Of a DNA stretch of 61,176 bases, positions 51,638 through 61,099 are shown in pieces. The stretch's first letter is position 1. The number at the start of each line of letters is the position of its first letter. Source of the DNA: Alphaproteobacteria bacterium (GTDB taxonomy: Bacteria > Pseudomonadota > Alphaproteobacteria > Bin95); the NCBI GenBank assembly GCA_022827685.1, contig JAJEIH010000024.1:1-61176 (forward strand). The letters run 5' to 3'. The notes below the pieces were generated by a model that was not told the origin of the DNA, made no database searches, and saw nothing but the letters and a program-made list of their open reading frames with translations. Both the position numbers and the translations under genes were made by a program.

Positions 51638-52687
51638 CTAGCGGACGTAGAGGCGGACCTCCTCCACATTCAGGTCGCTGTCCGCCCTCGTCGCGATCCT
51701 GAGCCGGGATGCCGCGACGCCCATGCGGCGCAGGCTCCTGTGGACCTTGTCAGCATAGTCCGCGGCCGCGGCCATGCTGCCGCCGGGCGACACGCCGACG
51801 ACCTCGAATGTCGTGCCGGGCCGGCGGTCGAGCACCTGCTGGACGGCGGCCGACAGGGCTTGCTCGAAGGCGACATTCGGATCGTCGAAGCGGACCACCG
51901 CCAGCGGCCGCTCCTCCGCGGCCCGCGCGGCATAGGGGCCGCTCGCCACGCCGTCCTCGAGGCTGCCGGCATCGATCGCCTCCGCCAGCAGCGCGAGCTC
52001 GCGCCGTTCGGCCGTCACCAGCCGGCTCTGCCGCTCCGACGCGGCCGAGACCTCGTCCAGAAGGCGGGTCACCGTGACCGTCATATGCGCCGCCCTGTCG
52101 CCGATGGCGTGCAGCGCCTCGTGGTCTTCCTCCACCGCGCCGGACAGCTCGAAGGCGTTCAGCACCGAGTCGTTGAGGAATGCGGCCCTGGAATCGGCCT
52201 CGGCGGCGCGGGTCCGCAGCACGTCCCACGCGCCGACATCGCGGTCCAGCCCGGCCAGCATCGACTGCGCGACATTCCACTCGGCCCTCAGCCTCGGATT
52301 GGCGCGGGTGGTGCCGATCTTGAGGCGCGCCTCGATGGCGCCGACGCGCTGATGATAGGTTGCGGCGCGCTGGCGGGCGCCGTCCCGGAGGCCCGCATGC
52401 GCCTTCTCCAGCCCGTCGACCACCTTGGCGAGCGCATCCGCCTCGCCGGCAAGCTGGCGGACCTTGCTGACGACGAAGCTCTCCCCGCCCCGCTGCGGCG
52501 CGGGCGCTGCGGCCACCTGTTGAGTTGCCGGAATCGGAGCCGGCGCCGGCGCCTCGCGGACGGCGGGCGCCGCCGGAGCGGCGACACGGGTCGAGCCCGG
52601 CGGCAGGCCGGCATCCGGGTTAACGCATCCTGCAATGCCCAGAAGCCCGCCTAAAAGGAGGGCGCTCGCGCTTGTCCGTTTACGCAT
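51638..52687 (-). CDS. Lipoprotein with coiled-coil and OmpA-like C-terminal fold
   Basis: The 349-residue product has a lipoprotein signal (LLLGGLLGIAGC, cysteine 21) and an alanine/proline-rich linker. A long helical region (about 70-225) follows. The C-terminal roughly 90 residues (LAVVRFDDPNVAFEQAL, TFEVVGVSPGG, ADKVHRSLRRMGVAASRLRI) resemble an OmpA peptidoglycan-binding fold, although the diagnostic residues are not all clear. It should be anchored in the outer membrane and stabilize the envelope. It is a single gene. Confidence 0.7.
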   Translation of the reverse strand: MRKRTSASALLLGGLLGIAGCVNPDAGLPPGSTRVAAPAAPAVREAPAPAPIPATQQVAAAPAPQRGGESFVVSKVRQLAGEADALAKVVDGLEKAHAGLRDGARQRAATYHQRVGAIEARLKIGTTRANPRLRAEWNVAQSMLAGLDRDVGAWDVLRTRAAEADSRAAFLNDSVLNAFELSGAVEEDHEALHAIGDRAAHMTVTVTRLLDEVSAASERQSRLVTAERRELALLAEAIDAGSLEDGVASGPYAARAAEERPLAVVRFDDPNVAFEQALSAAVQQVLDRRPGTTFEVVGVSPGGSMAAAADYADKVHRSLRRMGVAASRLRIATRADSDLNVEEVRLYVR

Positions 52688-52843
52688 AATGTTCCGCCTG
52701 AAACGCCACCGGTTTTCCGCCCTTTGCCAGACAGTAGCGCGTTATTGCAGCTTCTGCCAATGACTTATCCAAAGGCGGGGAACGGTTCGCGGCAATGCTT
52801 GCGCGGACGCCGGGCCGGGGCTAAATTCGCCTCCTCGTGAACA

Positions 52844-52920
<77 letters not shown>

Positions 52921-53002
52921 GATTTCCATTTCATGCGAGGACACCGCCCGCGGCGCGCCAGGAGGCGGCCGCCACGGGGGCGGACCGGCCGAGCGAGGCG
53001 GG

Positions 53003-54622
53003 ATGAGCGGAACAGATCTTGATGTCGCGATCGTCGGCGCGGGAGTAGGCGGCCTTTATGCGATCCACCGGCTGCGGAAATCCGGCTTCCGGGCGCGCGC
53101 CTTCGAGGCCGGCGACGGCATCGGCGGCACCTGGTACTGGAACCGCTATCCCGGCTGCCGCTGCGACGTCGAGAGCATGGAATACTCCTATTCCTTTTCC
53201 GAAGACCTGCAGCAGGACTGGCGCTGGCCCGAGCGTTACGGGACCCAGCCGGCGATCCTCTCCTATGTGAACCATGTCGCCGACCGGTTCGACCTCCGCC
53301 GCGATGTCGAGCTGAACACGCGCATCCGCTCGGCCCGTTTCGACAGCGAGGCCGGCCTCTGGACGCTGGAGGCGGAGAACCTGGAGACCGGCGCCGTCCG
53401 GTCCGTGCAGGCGCCCCACTGCATCATGGCGACGGGCAACCTCTCGACGCCGCGCACGCCCGGCTATCCGGGGCTGGAGCGCTTCCGGGGCCGCTGGTAC
53501 CACACCGGCCTCTGGCCGCATGACGGCGTGGATTTCACCGGGCTCAGGGTCGGCGTTATCGGCACGGGCTCGTCCGGCGTGCAGTCGATCCCCCATATCG
53601 CGCGCGAGGCGAAGCATCTGCACGTCTTCCAGCGCACCGCCAATTTCAGCCTGCCGGCCCGCAACGAGCCGATGCCGGAGGAGAAGGAAAACCGCCACAA
53701 GGCCGAATATGCCGAACGCCGCCGCGCCGCCTATACGACGCCCTTCGGCATCGCCGGCTACCCGCCGCCCGACAGGTCGGCGCTCGACGTCCCCGAGGAC
53801 GAGCGCAACCGCATCTACGAGGCCAAGTGGCAGGAGGGCGGCAGCATCAGCTTCCTCTATTCCTTCAACGACCTGCTGGTGAACCGGGACGCGAACGAGA
53901 CCGCCTGCGAGTTCGTGCGCCGGAAGATCCGCGAGACGGTGAAGGACCCGAAGACGGCCGAGCTGCTCTGCCCCAACGACCACCCGATCGGCACCAAGCG
54001 GCTGATCCTCGACACGAATTATTACGAGACCTACAACCGCGACAACGTGACGCTCGTGGATGTCCGCAGCGCGCCGATCCGGGAAATCCTGCCGGACGGG
54101 CTCAGGACGGACGAGGCCCGCTACGAGCTTGACGCCCTTGTCTTCGCCACCGGCTTCGACGCGATGACCGGGGCGATGAAGGAGATCGACATCCGCACCG
54201 ACCGGGGGGCGGTCATCGGCGAGAAATGGGCGGACGGGCCGCAGACCTATCTCGGCATCATGATGGCGGGCTTTCCCAACCTCTTCATGGTCACGGGCCC
54301 GCAAAGCCCCGGCGTGAAGAGCCAGATGATCCTCTCCTGCGAGCAGCATGTGGACTGGATCGCCAACTGCCTGGAGCATCTGCGCGCCGAGGGGCTCGGC
54401 CGCATCGAGCCGGAGGAGGCCGCCGAGCAGGCCTGGGTGCGGCACAACAACCAGGTTGCGGACTCGACGCTCTATCCGCTCGCCAACTCCTGGTATGTCG
54501 GCGCCAACATCCCCGGCAAGCCGCGCATCTTCATGCCCTATGTCGGCGGGGTGGACCGCTACAAGCAGCGTTGCGACAGGGTGGCCGCGAACGGCTATGA
54601 GGGCTTCCGCACCGCCGGTTAG
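53003..54622 (+). CDS. Baeyer-Villiger-type flavin monooxygenase
   Basis: The 539-residue enzyme inserts oxygen into ketones using FAD and NADPH. It has the FAD fingerprint AIVGAGVGGLYAIHRL, GIGGTWYWNRYPGCRCDVES, the Baeyer-Villiger fingerprint FRGRWYHTGLWP and the NADPH fold VGVIGTGSSGVQSIP. The late ALVFATGFDAMTGAM and GPQSPGVKSQM complete the cyclohexanone-monooxygenase layout. The substrate is unknown. It lies just after tRNA-Arg and convergent with an SDR gene. Confidence 0.92.
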   Translation: MSGTDLDVAIVGAGVGGLYAIHRLRKSGFRARAFEAGDGIGGTWYWNRYPGCRCDVESMEYSYSFSEDLQQDWRWPERYGTQPAILSYVNHVADRFDLRRDVELNTRIRSARFDSEAGLWTLEAENLETGAVRSVQAPHCIMATGNLSTPRTPGYPGLERFRGRWYHTGLWPHDGVDFTGLRVGVIGTGSSGVQSIPHIAREAKHLHVFQRTANFSLPARNEPMPEEKENRHKAEYAERRRAAYTTPFGIAGYPPPDRSALDVPEDERNRIYEAKWQEGGSISFLYSFNDLLVNRDANETACEFVRRKIRETVKDPKTAELLCPNDHPIGTKRLILDTNYYETYNRDNVTLVDVRSAPIREILPDGLRTDEARYELDALVFATGFDAMTGAMKEIDIRTDRGAVIGEKWADGPQTYLGIMMAGFPNLFMVTGPQSPGVKSQMILSCEQHVDWIANCLEHLRAEGLGRIEPEEAAEQAWVRHNNQVADSTLYPLANSWYVGANIPGKPRIFMPYVGGVDRYKQRCDRVAANGYEGFRTAG

Positions 54623-54631
54623 GCCGCGGCC

Positions 54632-55342
54632 CTACCAGGTCTCGCCGAAGGGGCGCAGCTCGACGCGGAAGGACCAGGCTGAACGGTCCTGGTGCGCCAC
54701 GCGGTAGATTTCCTCCGCGATCGCCGGGGGCCGCGCGAAGAAGTCGTCCGGCTTCCCGGGCGCCAGCACCTCGCGGGTGCGCGGCGTGTCGATGGCGGCG
54801 TCGATGATGAAATAGGCGACGTGGATGCCCTCAGGCCCGAATTCACGCGCGATGGACTCCGCCAGTATGCGCTGCGCCGCCTTGGTCGAGGCGAAGAAGC
54901 CGAAATTCTTGCCCCCGCGCGTGGCCGAGGTGTTGCCGGTCACCATGATCGCGCCCTCGCCCGCCTCCAGCATCGCCGGGATCGTCTCGCGGGCGAGGTA
55001 GAGCAGCGCCGTGGTGTTGACGCGGAAGTTCTTTTCCAGGTCGTCCGGATCGAGCTCCAGGATGCCGCCCCGCACCGAGCGGAGCGCGTTGTGGACCACG
55101 GTCCGGGGCGCGCCCATCTCCGCCTTCACGCGCGAGACCGTCTCGACCAGGGCCTCGAGGTCGGCCACGTCGCAGCCATAGGCGCGCGTGCCCTCGTACT
55201 TGCCGGCGAGCGCGGCCAGATTGTCCGCATTGCGGGCCAGCATGGCGACCCGGTAGCCGCCCTCGGCGAAGCGCCTCGCGGTCTCCGCGCCGGTGCCGCC
55301 CTCGGGGCCGACGCCGGTGACGAGGCAGACCGGCTTGCCCAT
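54632..55342 (-). CDS. Short-chain dehydrogenase/reductase-like protein lacking the catalytic tyrosine
   Basis: This 236-residue protein has the Rossmann start VCLVTGVGPEGGTGAETARR, the NALR region near residue 85 and the active-site serine region MVTGNTSATRGG. Where SDR enzymes have YxxxK, it reads FFASTKAAQR, so the catalytic tyrosine is phenylalanine (F150) while the lysine (K154) remains. It may bind nucleotide without normal oxidoreductase chemistry. The start is set at 55342, where homology begins inside a longer frame. It lies ten bases from the GST gene on the same strand. Confidence 0.82.
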   Translation of the reverse strand: MGKPVCLVTGVGPEGGTGAETARRFAEGGYRVAMLARNADNLAALAGKYEGTRAYGCDVADLEALVETVSRVKAEMGAPRTVVHNALRSVRGGILELDPDDLEKNFRVNTTALLYLARETIPAMLEAGEGAIMVTGNTSATRGGKNFGFFASTKAAQRILAESIAREFGPEGIHVAYFIIDAAIDTPRTREVLAPGKPDDFFARPPAIAEEIYRVAHQDRSAWSFRVELRPFGETW

Positions 55343-55352
55343 GCCGCCCGCC

Positions 55353-55985
55353 CTAAAGCTGGAAGGCCGGACGCGCCGACACTTTCTGGAACCAGGCGTG
55401 GGTGGCGGGCCAGGACGCGCCGATGTCCATTTCCAGCGCATAGGCCATGCGGAGCGTGAAGAAGCCGGTGATGTCGGCCACGCTGAAGTCCGGCCCGGCG
55501 ACGAATTCGTTCTTCGCCATATGCGGCTCGGCGCGGTCGAAGAGCACGCCGGCCATCTCCTTGCCCCGGCCGACCATGGCCTCCGACTGCGGCAGGTCCG
55601 TGCGGGTGCCGGGCACGACCTTGCCGGCGAAGTTCGGCAGATGGTTGCGCAGCGCGTGCAGCAGCGGGATGAAGGCGTCCAGTTCGAAGCGCCGCATCCA
55701 CATGTCGACAACGGCGCGCTCGGCCGGCGTGCGTCCGAACAGCGGCGGCTCCGGGTGCAGCTCTTCCAGATAGCTGCAGATCGACATGGATTCGGCGATC
55801 ACCGTGCCGTCGTCCAGCGCCAGGAACGGCACGCAGTGGAAGGGGTTCATCGAGGTGAAGGGCTCGGCGAACTGCTCGTCCTCGCGCACGTTCAACTGCT
55901 CGGTCGGGAGCTCCAGGCCCTTCTCGGCCAGATAGACGCGGACGCGCTGGGAACTCGGCGCCGGCGTGAAATCGTAGAACTTCAT
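55353..55985 (-). CDS. Glutathione S-transferase family protein
   Basis: The 210-residue protein has an N-terminal thioredoxin-like domain: KFYDFTPAPSSQRVRVYLAE with the catalytic-serine region, NPFHCVPFLALDDGTVIAES and ICSYLEELHP. An all-helical C-terminal domain follows (VAGPDFSVADITGFFTLRMA). GSTs conjugate glutathione to electrophiles. Its stop lies ten bases before the SDR start, so the two are probably co-transcribed. Confidence 0.88.
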   Translation of the reverse strand: MKFYDFTPAPSSQRVRVYLAEKGLELPTEQLNVREDEQFAEPFTSMNPFHCVPFLALDDGTVIAESMSICSYLEELHPEPPLFGRTPAERAVVDMWMRRFELDAFIPLLHALRNHLPNFAGKVVPGTRTDLPQSEAMVGRGKEMAGVLFDRAEPHMAKNEFVAGPDFSVADITGFFTLRMAYALEMDIGASWPATHAWFQKVSARPAFQL

Positions 55986-56068
55986 GGGTGGTTTCCTCTT
56001 GCCCCGGCGGCGAGACCATAGAAGAGCCGGGTCCCGCCTCCAAGCCGCGCCCCGCCTCCGAAGCGCCC

Positions 56069-56455
56069 TCAGGGCTCCTCCACCCTGACAGGCGCATCCC
56101 CTGCCGCCTCGATGAAGCGCCGGTCGAAAGTCAGCATGGCCTCGCAGTCCCCTGCGGCGCCGAGATGCAGCGCATCCGCGAAGTCCATGCCCCCTTCCGT
56201 CCGCACGAGGGCCTCGGCAAGCAGTGAGGGATTTTCCACCGAGACCCCGGGCAATCCCGCAAAGCCCCGGAGGGCCGCCGCCACCTCCTTTCCGGTAAAG
56301 CCGTACACGCTGCGCAGCACCCATTCGCTTTCGAGCAGGATAGTTGTGCTCGCGAAAATACCCCCTGCATCGACCGCCGCCCGCGCCCTTGCGGCCTGCT
56401 CCGGCTCGTCGCCGGTCAGGTAGCGGACCAGAACATTGGTATCAATCGCCCGCAT
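56069..56455 (-). CDS. vapC: VapC-type PIN-domain toxin
   Basis: The 128-residue ribonuclease has the PIN acidic set D5 (AIDTNVLVRYL), E42 (ILLESEWVLRSVYG), D94 (MDFADALHLGAA) and D111 (TFDRRF), all intact. VapC toxins cut specific RNAs such as initiator tRNA. The start lies within the last codons of the antitoxin gene (14-base overlap), so the pair is translationally coupled. Confidence 0.9.
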   Translation of the reverse strand: MRAIDTNVLVRYLTGDEPEQAARARAAVDAGGIFASTTILLESEWVLRSVYGFTGKEVAAALRGFAGLPGVSVENPSLLAEALVRTEGGMDFADALHLGAAGDCEAMLTFDRRFIEAAGDAPVRVEEP

Positions 56456-56717
56456 GACGCCGCTTCGCTTCCGCGAGCACCCCGGCTTCCATCTCCTCCA
56501 GAGACCTCGGCGGCCCGCTTGCGGCGAGACAACCGAACACGTCCTCCGGCCGGGCTTCGGCGAAGGCCGGCGCGGGTTTCAGCATCACGCCGCCGGGCGT
56601 GTCCTCCACGACCAGCCGCGTGCCGGCTTCCCACCCCAGTTTCCTGCGAATCGCGCTCGGCAGAACCACCTGGCCCTTCGTCGAGACGGTGGCGGTAAGC
56701 CGTTCCTGCACCGGCAT
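56442..56717 (-). CDS. vapB: AbrB/SpoVT-fold antitoxin (VapB type)
   Basis: The 91-residue protein has the swapped-hairpin DNA-binding fold: RLTATVSTKGQVVLPSAIRR, then KLGWEAGTRLVVEDTPGGVM. The C-terminal tail (SLEEMEAGVLAEAKRRHAG) wraps the toxin. The second of two nearby ATGs (56717) is chosen because AAGGAGG lies six bases ahead, while the first ATG directly abuts it. It should repress its own promoter. Confidence 0.88.
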   Translation of the reverse strand: MPVQERLTATVSTKGQVVLPSAIRRKLGWEAGTRLVVEDTPGGVMLKPAPAFAEARPEDVFGCLAASGPPRSLEEMEAGVLAEAKRRHAGD

Positions 56718-56843
56718 CGCCATCCTCCTTTGGCAGCTGCGGGTAAGCCAAAGGTAAGATAACTGCACTGGAGCCCAATGCCAAGGGCGAAGCCCGAATC
56801 GTCACCATGATTTCGGCGAAAGGCCGGCACGAAGGCCCCGCCG

Positions 56844-57791
56844 TTACTCCGCCGCCAGGTCCTTCTGGTCGTCGGCGTTGTAGTTGGCGTCGTACCACCA
56901 GGCGAGGTGGTCCTCGTAGATGACGGGCGGCCAGCGGGGCGGGTTGTCCGGGCCGGTGCAGGTGGGCGCGCAGCGGATTTCCGCGTCGAGGTTCGGGCCG
57001 AAGAAATAGGGGATGGCGTAGCGGTGCCGGTCCGCCGGCGGCTGGGCGCGGTGCGGGGTGGACTTGTAGCGCCCGTTGGTCCAGCGGTGGAGCATGTCGC
57101 CCGTGTTGACGACGAAACTGTCCTCGACGAAGGGCACGTCCTCCCAGCCGCCGCCCTCGCGCCGGATCTGCAGGCCCGGCACGCCCGACTGCGCGAGGAA
57201 GGTCAGGAAATTGGTGTCGGTGTGGGGCGCGATACCGTAGCGGCCCGGCTCGCGCGCGGCGGGCGGGTAGTGCGAGAGCCGGAAGGAGAACTGGCTGCGG
57301 GTGAAATGCGGGTCGAACCAGTCCTCCGGCAGGCCGAGGGAGAGCGAGAGCGCCGGCAGCACGCCGAGCGCCAGCCGGTCGATCGTCTCGCAATAGTCGA
57401 GCACCGTCTCGCGGAAGCCCGGCAGGCCCTCCGGCCAGCGGTTCGGCCCGGCGAAGCGCCGCCCGGCGAGCGGGTCGTCGGCCCCGCGCTCGCGCTTGAT
57501 GAAGAAGGCCTCGTTCATGTCCGGCTTGGCCTCGGCTTCGCTCACGCGCGAGGTGCGCACATTGTAGCGGGCCATCGCCATGTAGCCGTTATTGTGCTCG
57601 TTCATCAGCACGGCGTGCTTGTCGGCTTCGGGCTGGGCGTGGAAACGCTCGGCCTCCGCGAACATGGCCCGGATCTTCTCCTGCGGCACGCCGTGGTTCA
57701 CGACGATGAAGAAGCCGACATGCTCCAGCGTGGCGGCGAGCGCGTCGGCCACCTCCTCCCGGCTTCGGGACAGGTCGATCAACGGGATCAT
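56844..57791 (-). CDS. Isopenicillin-N-synthase-like 2OG-Fe(II) oxygenase
   Basis: The 315-residue protein shows the DIOX_N start PLIDLSRSREEVADAL and GFFIVVNHGVP. The iron ligands are H190 and D192 (IAPHTDTNFLTFLAQSGVPG) and H247 (RYKSTPHRA), with the 2-oxoglutarate arginine R257 in HRYAIPYFFGP. It hydroxylates or desaturates a small molecule. It lies 30 bases downstream of an amidase on the same strand, so the two may act in one catabolic route. Confidence 0.9.
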   Translation of the reverse strand: MIPLIDLSRSREEVADALAATLEHVGFFIVVNHGVPQEKIRAMFAEAERFHAQPEADKHAVLMNEHNNGYMAMARYNVRTSRVSEAEAKPDMNEAFFIKRERGADDPLAGRRFAGPNRWPEGLPGFRETVLDYCETIDRLALGVLPALSLSLGLPEDWFDPHFTRSQFSFRLSHYPPAAREPGRYGIAPHTDTNFLTFLAQSGVPGLQIRREGGGWEDVPFVEDSFVVNTGDMLHRWTNGRYKSTPHRAQPPADRHRYAIPYFFGPNLDAEIRCAPTCTGPDNPPRWPPVIYEDHLAWWYDANYNADDQKDLAAE

Positions 57792-57821
57792 GGCGCCGTC
57801 TCCCTCCGTTGCCCGGTCATT

Positions 57822-59213
57822 CTAGCCGATAACGACCGGCTCCACCGCCTCCAGCATCCAGCGAGCGAAGCCGGCCATGCGCGAGTCCGTCCCCTGCCCG
57901 CCCATGACCTGCACGCCGACCGGCAGGCCGCCGACGGCCATGAGCGGCATCGAGACGGCCGGCGCGAACAGGATCGAGGCGGGCGTGTTGAACACGGCGT
58001 CGCCCGTGGGCCTCGCCAGCGGCGGCCCGCCCGGCCTGTCGCCCGCCCAGAGGTGCGCGGGGCCGGGGCAGCTCAGCATCAGCGCGCCGTCCACCGCTTC
58101 CAGCGCACGGGCCCAGGCCGCCTGCGCCGCCTCGCGCCCGTCGAGCGCGGCATGGTAGTCCGACACCGTCATCGCCTCGGCGGCTTCGAGCGACTGGCGG
58201 GCGCGGAAGCTGATCGCGTCGGGGCCCATATCCGCGAGCGCCCGGTGCAGCCAGCGGTTCTCCCAGCCGATGATCGCATAGCAGACCGCCGAGGCCCCCG
58301 TGAGCGCCGCGTCGAGGGCCGCCAGCACCGGGTCGTCCGCCGGGCGCAGCACCGTCACGCCCGCCGTCTCAACCGAGTCCAGCAGACGGCCGAACGCCTC
58401 TTTGGCCGCATCGTCGAGCATGGGCCAGCCCGCGCCCTCGATGGCGAGGAGGCGGCGCGGTTTTTCGGGCGGCGGCGGGTCGGACGGGCCGGCGAGGCCG
58501 CGATGGCCGGGGTCGCCGCCCGCGCGCTTCGCGATCTCGGCCGCCACCCGCCACATGTCCTCGATGGAATTGGCGTGGACGCCGTTGACGCTCTGGCTGC
58601 TCGCCTGGCGCTCGCCGCGGTTGATCGCGCCCTTGCTCGGCTTCAGCGCGACATTGCCGCAATAGCCCGCCGGGCGGACGATCGAGCCGCCCACCTGGCT
58701 GCCGATGGCGGCCGGCAGCATCCGCGCCGCCACGGCGGCCGCCGAGCCGGATGAGGAGCCGCCCGGCGTGCGCGCCGGGTCGAAGGGGTTGGTCGTCGGC
58801 CCCGGATGCGCGCCGCCGAGCTCGGAGGTCACGGTCTTGGCGAGCACGACCGCGCCGGCCTCGCGCAGGGCCGCGACCGCCGCATTGTCCCGCTTCGGGA
58901 AATTGCCCCGATAGGCCCGGCAGCCCATCTCCGTCGGCATGGTGCGCGTTTCCAGCAGGTCCTTGATGCCGACCGGCATGCCGTCCACGGGCGAGAGCAC
59001 CCGGCCCGCCCGCCAGCGCTCCGCGCTCGCATCCGCAGCCGCCCGCGCGCCCTCGATGTCCGTTGCAACGAGCGCCTGCAGCACCGGCTCCCTCGCCTCG
59101 ATCACCTCGAGGCAGCGCTCCAGATAGGCGCGCGGCGTATCGCTGCCCCCGCGGAAGGCCGGGAGCGCGTCGTGGAAGGTCAGCCCCCGGAAGGTCTTCG
59201 GATCGTATCGCAT
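57822..59213 (-). CDS. Amidase signature family hydrolase
   Basis: The 463-residue hydrolase has the Ser-cisSer-Lys triad: K84 in MPVGIKDLLET, the cis-serine in RTPGGSSSGSAAAVAA (about S153-S155) and the nucleophile S177 in GSQVGGSIVRPAGYCG. It splits amide bonds in small molecules. Family length is normal. The substrate is unknown; the oxygenase gene follows. Confidence 0.92.
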   Translation of the reverse strand: MRYDPKTFRGLTFHDALPAFRGGSDTPRAYLERCLEVIEAREPVLQALVATDIEGARAAADASAERWRAGRVLSPVDGMPVGIKDLLETRTMPTEMGCRAYRGNFPKRDNAAVAALREAGAVVLAKTVTSELGGAHPGPTTNPFDPARTPGGSSSGSAAAVAARMLPAAIGSQVGGSIVRPAGYCGNVALKPSKGAINRGERQASSQSVNGVHANSIEDMWRVAAEIAKRAGGDPGHRGLAGPSDPPPPEKPRRLLAIEGAGWPMLDDAAKEAFGRLLDSVETAGVTVLRPADDPVLAALDAALTGASAVCYAIIGWENRWLHRALADMGPDAISFRARQSLEAAEAMTVSDYHAALDGREAAQAAWARALEAVDGALMLSCPGPAHLWAGDRPGGPPLARPTGDAVFNTPASILFAPAVSMPLMAVGGLPVGVQVMGGQGTDSRMAGFARWMLEAVEPVVIG

Positions 59214-59352
59214 GGCGCGAGCCTAGCCCGGATGTCTCCCCGCTGTCATGGCGCGTCCACAAGGCATGCCGGCGCCTTGTATCGGGGAAGCCGATGCCGC
59301 TAGGGTTTCGGCTCGCCCGGTGCGCCGGACCCTTCCCGACGGAGGACACGCC

Positions 59353-60519
59353 ATGCCGCGTCTCTGGACGGCCTGCCTTGCGCTCCTTCTGGTCCCGCCC
59401 GCTGCGGCCGGCGGGAAGGAGCTGAAGCCGAAACTCGGCGATATCGGCGGGGCCTCCTATGCGGAGGTGTCGCAGAGCCGCGAGATCTGCCGGAAGGCCG
59501 TCGAGGGCAGGATCGCGCTGTGCCGCCTGAACACGGGCTTCGAGAGCGATGCCGAAAACCGGCAACATGCCCGCTGCCTGCCGGTCTTCGAATGGCAGGC
59601 CGAGAGCTGCGCCGCGCATTTCCAGCGCCAGGCCGGCAAGTGCGACGGCAAGGGTCCGGCGCATATTGACGGCTTCGCCCGCTTCGGCTGCACGGTGGCG
59701 GCGGACGCTGCGGATGAAAGCGGCGGGCCCGCCGTCACCCCGGCCGACCGGGTGATGCAGGCGCGGGCGCGGGCCGCCATCCGCAGCGGACCCGGAACCG
59801 GCCACGCCAGGACCGGGGCGCTGGAGGCGGGCCGGGAGGTGCGGGTGACGGGCGAGGCCGGGGCGTGGCTCAGGATCGAGGCGCCTGACGGCGGCGCGGC
59901 CTTCGTTCACGGCTCGCGGCTGATACCGCCCGCGCCCCGGGACCCCGCCGCCGATCTCGCGCCGATATGCGTGGGCATGAGCCCGGGCGCCGCATGCTGG
60001 CGGGAACTCACGGACCCGCCGGGCTGCCGGTTCTGGAACGACTACTACGATCAGAGGATAAGCTGGGCCTGGTCCGGCGAATGCCGGGCCGGCGTTGCCG
60101 AAGGGCCGGGCGTGCTGGCGGCGGCGTCCGCCGGCTGGTCGGCCGAGCTTATCGGCGCGTTCGGCGGCGGCAGGATGCAGGGCCTGTGGGTCGTCCGCTA
60201 CGCCGACGGCAGAATCGACCAGGGTCCTTATGTGGACGGCAGGAAGCACGGCCGATGGGTGGACCGCTATGCCGATGGCAGGGTCGATGAGGGCCCCTAT
60301 GTGAACGGCAGGAAGCACGGCCGGTGGGTGGACCGCTACGCCAGCGGCAACAGTTTCGAATACGAGTATCGCGACGGCTCGGTGGACGGGCAGCCGGGGG
60401 TCTATGTCACCAGCAGCGGCGACCGCCATCCGGGGCGGTGGTCCGGCGATTGCTTCCTCGACGGCGAGGGCCGCCTGCTGGTCTGGCGCGGCGACAGGGA
60501 GGCATGCCCGCCGGGATAG
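59353..60519 (+). CDS. Secreted SH3-like and MORN-repeat protein
   Basis: The 388-residue protein has a signal peptide (RLWTACLALLLVPPAAAGG) and a cysteine-rich domain (about 35-110). A bacterial SH3-like domain follows (about 132-195, RAAIRSGPGTGHARTGALEA). Then come MORN-type repeats, including the tandem VDGRKHGRWVDRYADGRVDE and VNGRKHGRWVDRYASGN. GGAGGAC lies before the ATG at 59353. It is probably an envelope protein; its role is unknown. Confidence 0.75.
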   Translation: MPRLWTACLALLLVPPAAAGGKELKPKLGDIGGASYAEVSQSREICRKAVEGRIALCRLNTGFESDAENRQHARCLPVFEWQAESCAAHFQRQAGKCDGKGPAHIDGFARFGCTVAADAADESGGPAVTPADRVMQARARAAIRSGPGTGHARTGALEAGREVRVTGEAGAWLRIEAPDGGAAFVHGSRLIPPAPRDPAADLAPICVGMSPGAACWRELTDPPGCRFWNDYYDQRISWAWSGECRAGVAEGPGVLAAASAGWSAELIGAFGGGRMQGLWVVRYADGRIDQGPYVDGRKHGRWVDRYADGRVDEGPYVNGRKHGRWVDRYASGNSFEYEYRDGSVDGQPGVYVTSSGDRHPGRWSGDCFLDGEGRLLVWRGDREACPPG

Positions 60520-60632
60520 TGGAGGAGCGCGAGCCTCCTCGCCCGGTCCGCCGCGCGCGCCTGTAATACCAGCGGTCGTCGATCGGAACCGATGGCGGAT
60601 TCGACGCCCGCCGCCCCGATCGCCCCCCTTCC

Positions 60633-60926
60633 GTCATGCCCGGACTTGTTCCACTGCTGTCCGGTTCAGGTTTTGTGGACAAGGCGCATGGTCTGGATTC
60701 AACCGGGTTTCGAAGGGTCCGGTGGAATGGAGACTCGGATCGGCGCCCGGCGTCCCTCATCCTGAGCAGCGCCGGCCGCAAATCCCCTCTCCCCGCTCGC
60801 GGGGAGAGGATGGGTGAGGGGGCCGGCCGCCTGAGCAACCGGATAGAGGGGGGAAACCCGGCCGACCCCCAATCGGCTTCGCCCAATGGCTGAACCGGAC
60901 GGCAATGGAACAAGTCCGGGCATGAC
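60633..60926. mobile_element. MITE-like repeat, copy 2
   Basis: A 294-bp non-coding copy starts GTCATGCCCGGACTTGTTCC and ends with the inverted form (GGAACAAGTCCGGGCATGAC). It shares most of its interior with copy 1 (51125), including CTCATCCTGAGCAGCGCCGG and CAATCGGCTTCGCCCAATGG. Flanking CTTCC/GGAAG extend the inverted repeat. Confidence 0.8.
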
Positions 60927-61036
60927 GGGAAGAAGAGATGAACCCAAATCGGGGCCGCCGGTATGAGATTATCCCGACTGTTCAACAGGTTGTAAGAAAA
61001 CTGCCCGATATTTCCATCTTTTGTTCCTTCATGGAC

Positions 61037-61099
61037 TTGACTTTCAGCGAAATGGTGTAGAATAGGCGTCAGAGAAAGGCGGCTCCCGGGGCCGCCTTT
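61037..61099 (+). promoter_or_regulatory. Promoter-like boxes closely followed by a terminator hairpin
   Basis: TTGACT (61037-61042) and TAGAAT (61058-61063, 15-bp spacer) precede a perfect hairpin AAAGGCGGC (61075-61083)/GCCGCCTTT (61091-61099), followed by CGGCTTTTC. A transcript would be only about 40 nt, so this may be an attenuator or a small RNA. The downstream gene lies outside the window. Confidence 0.45.
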
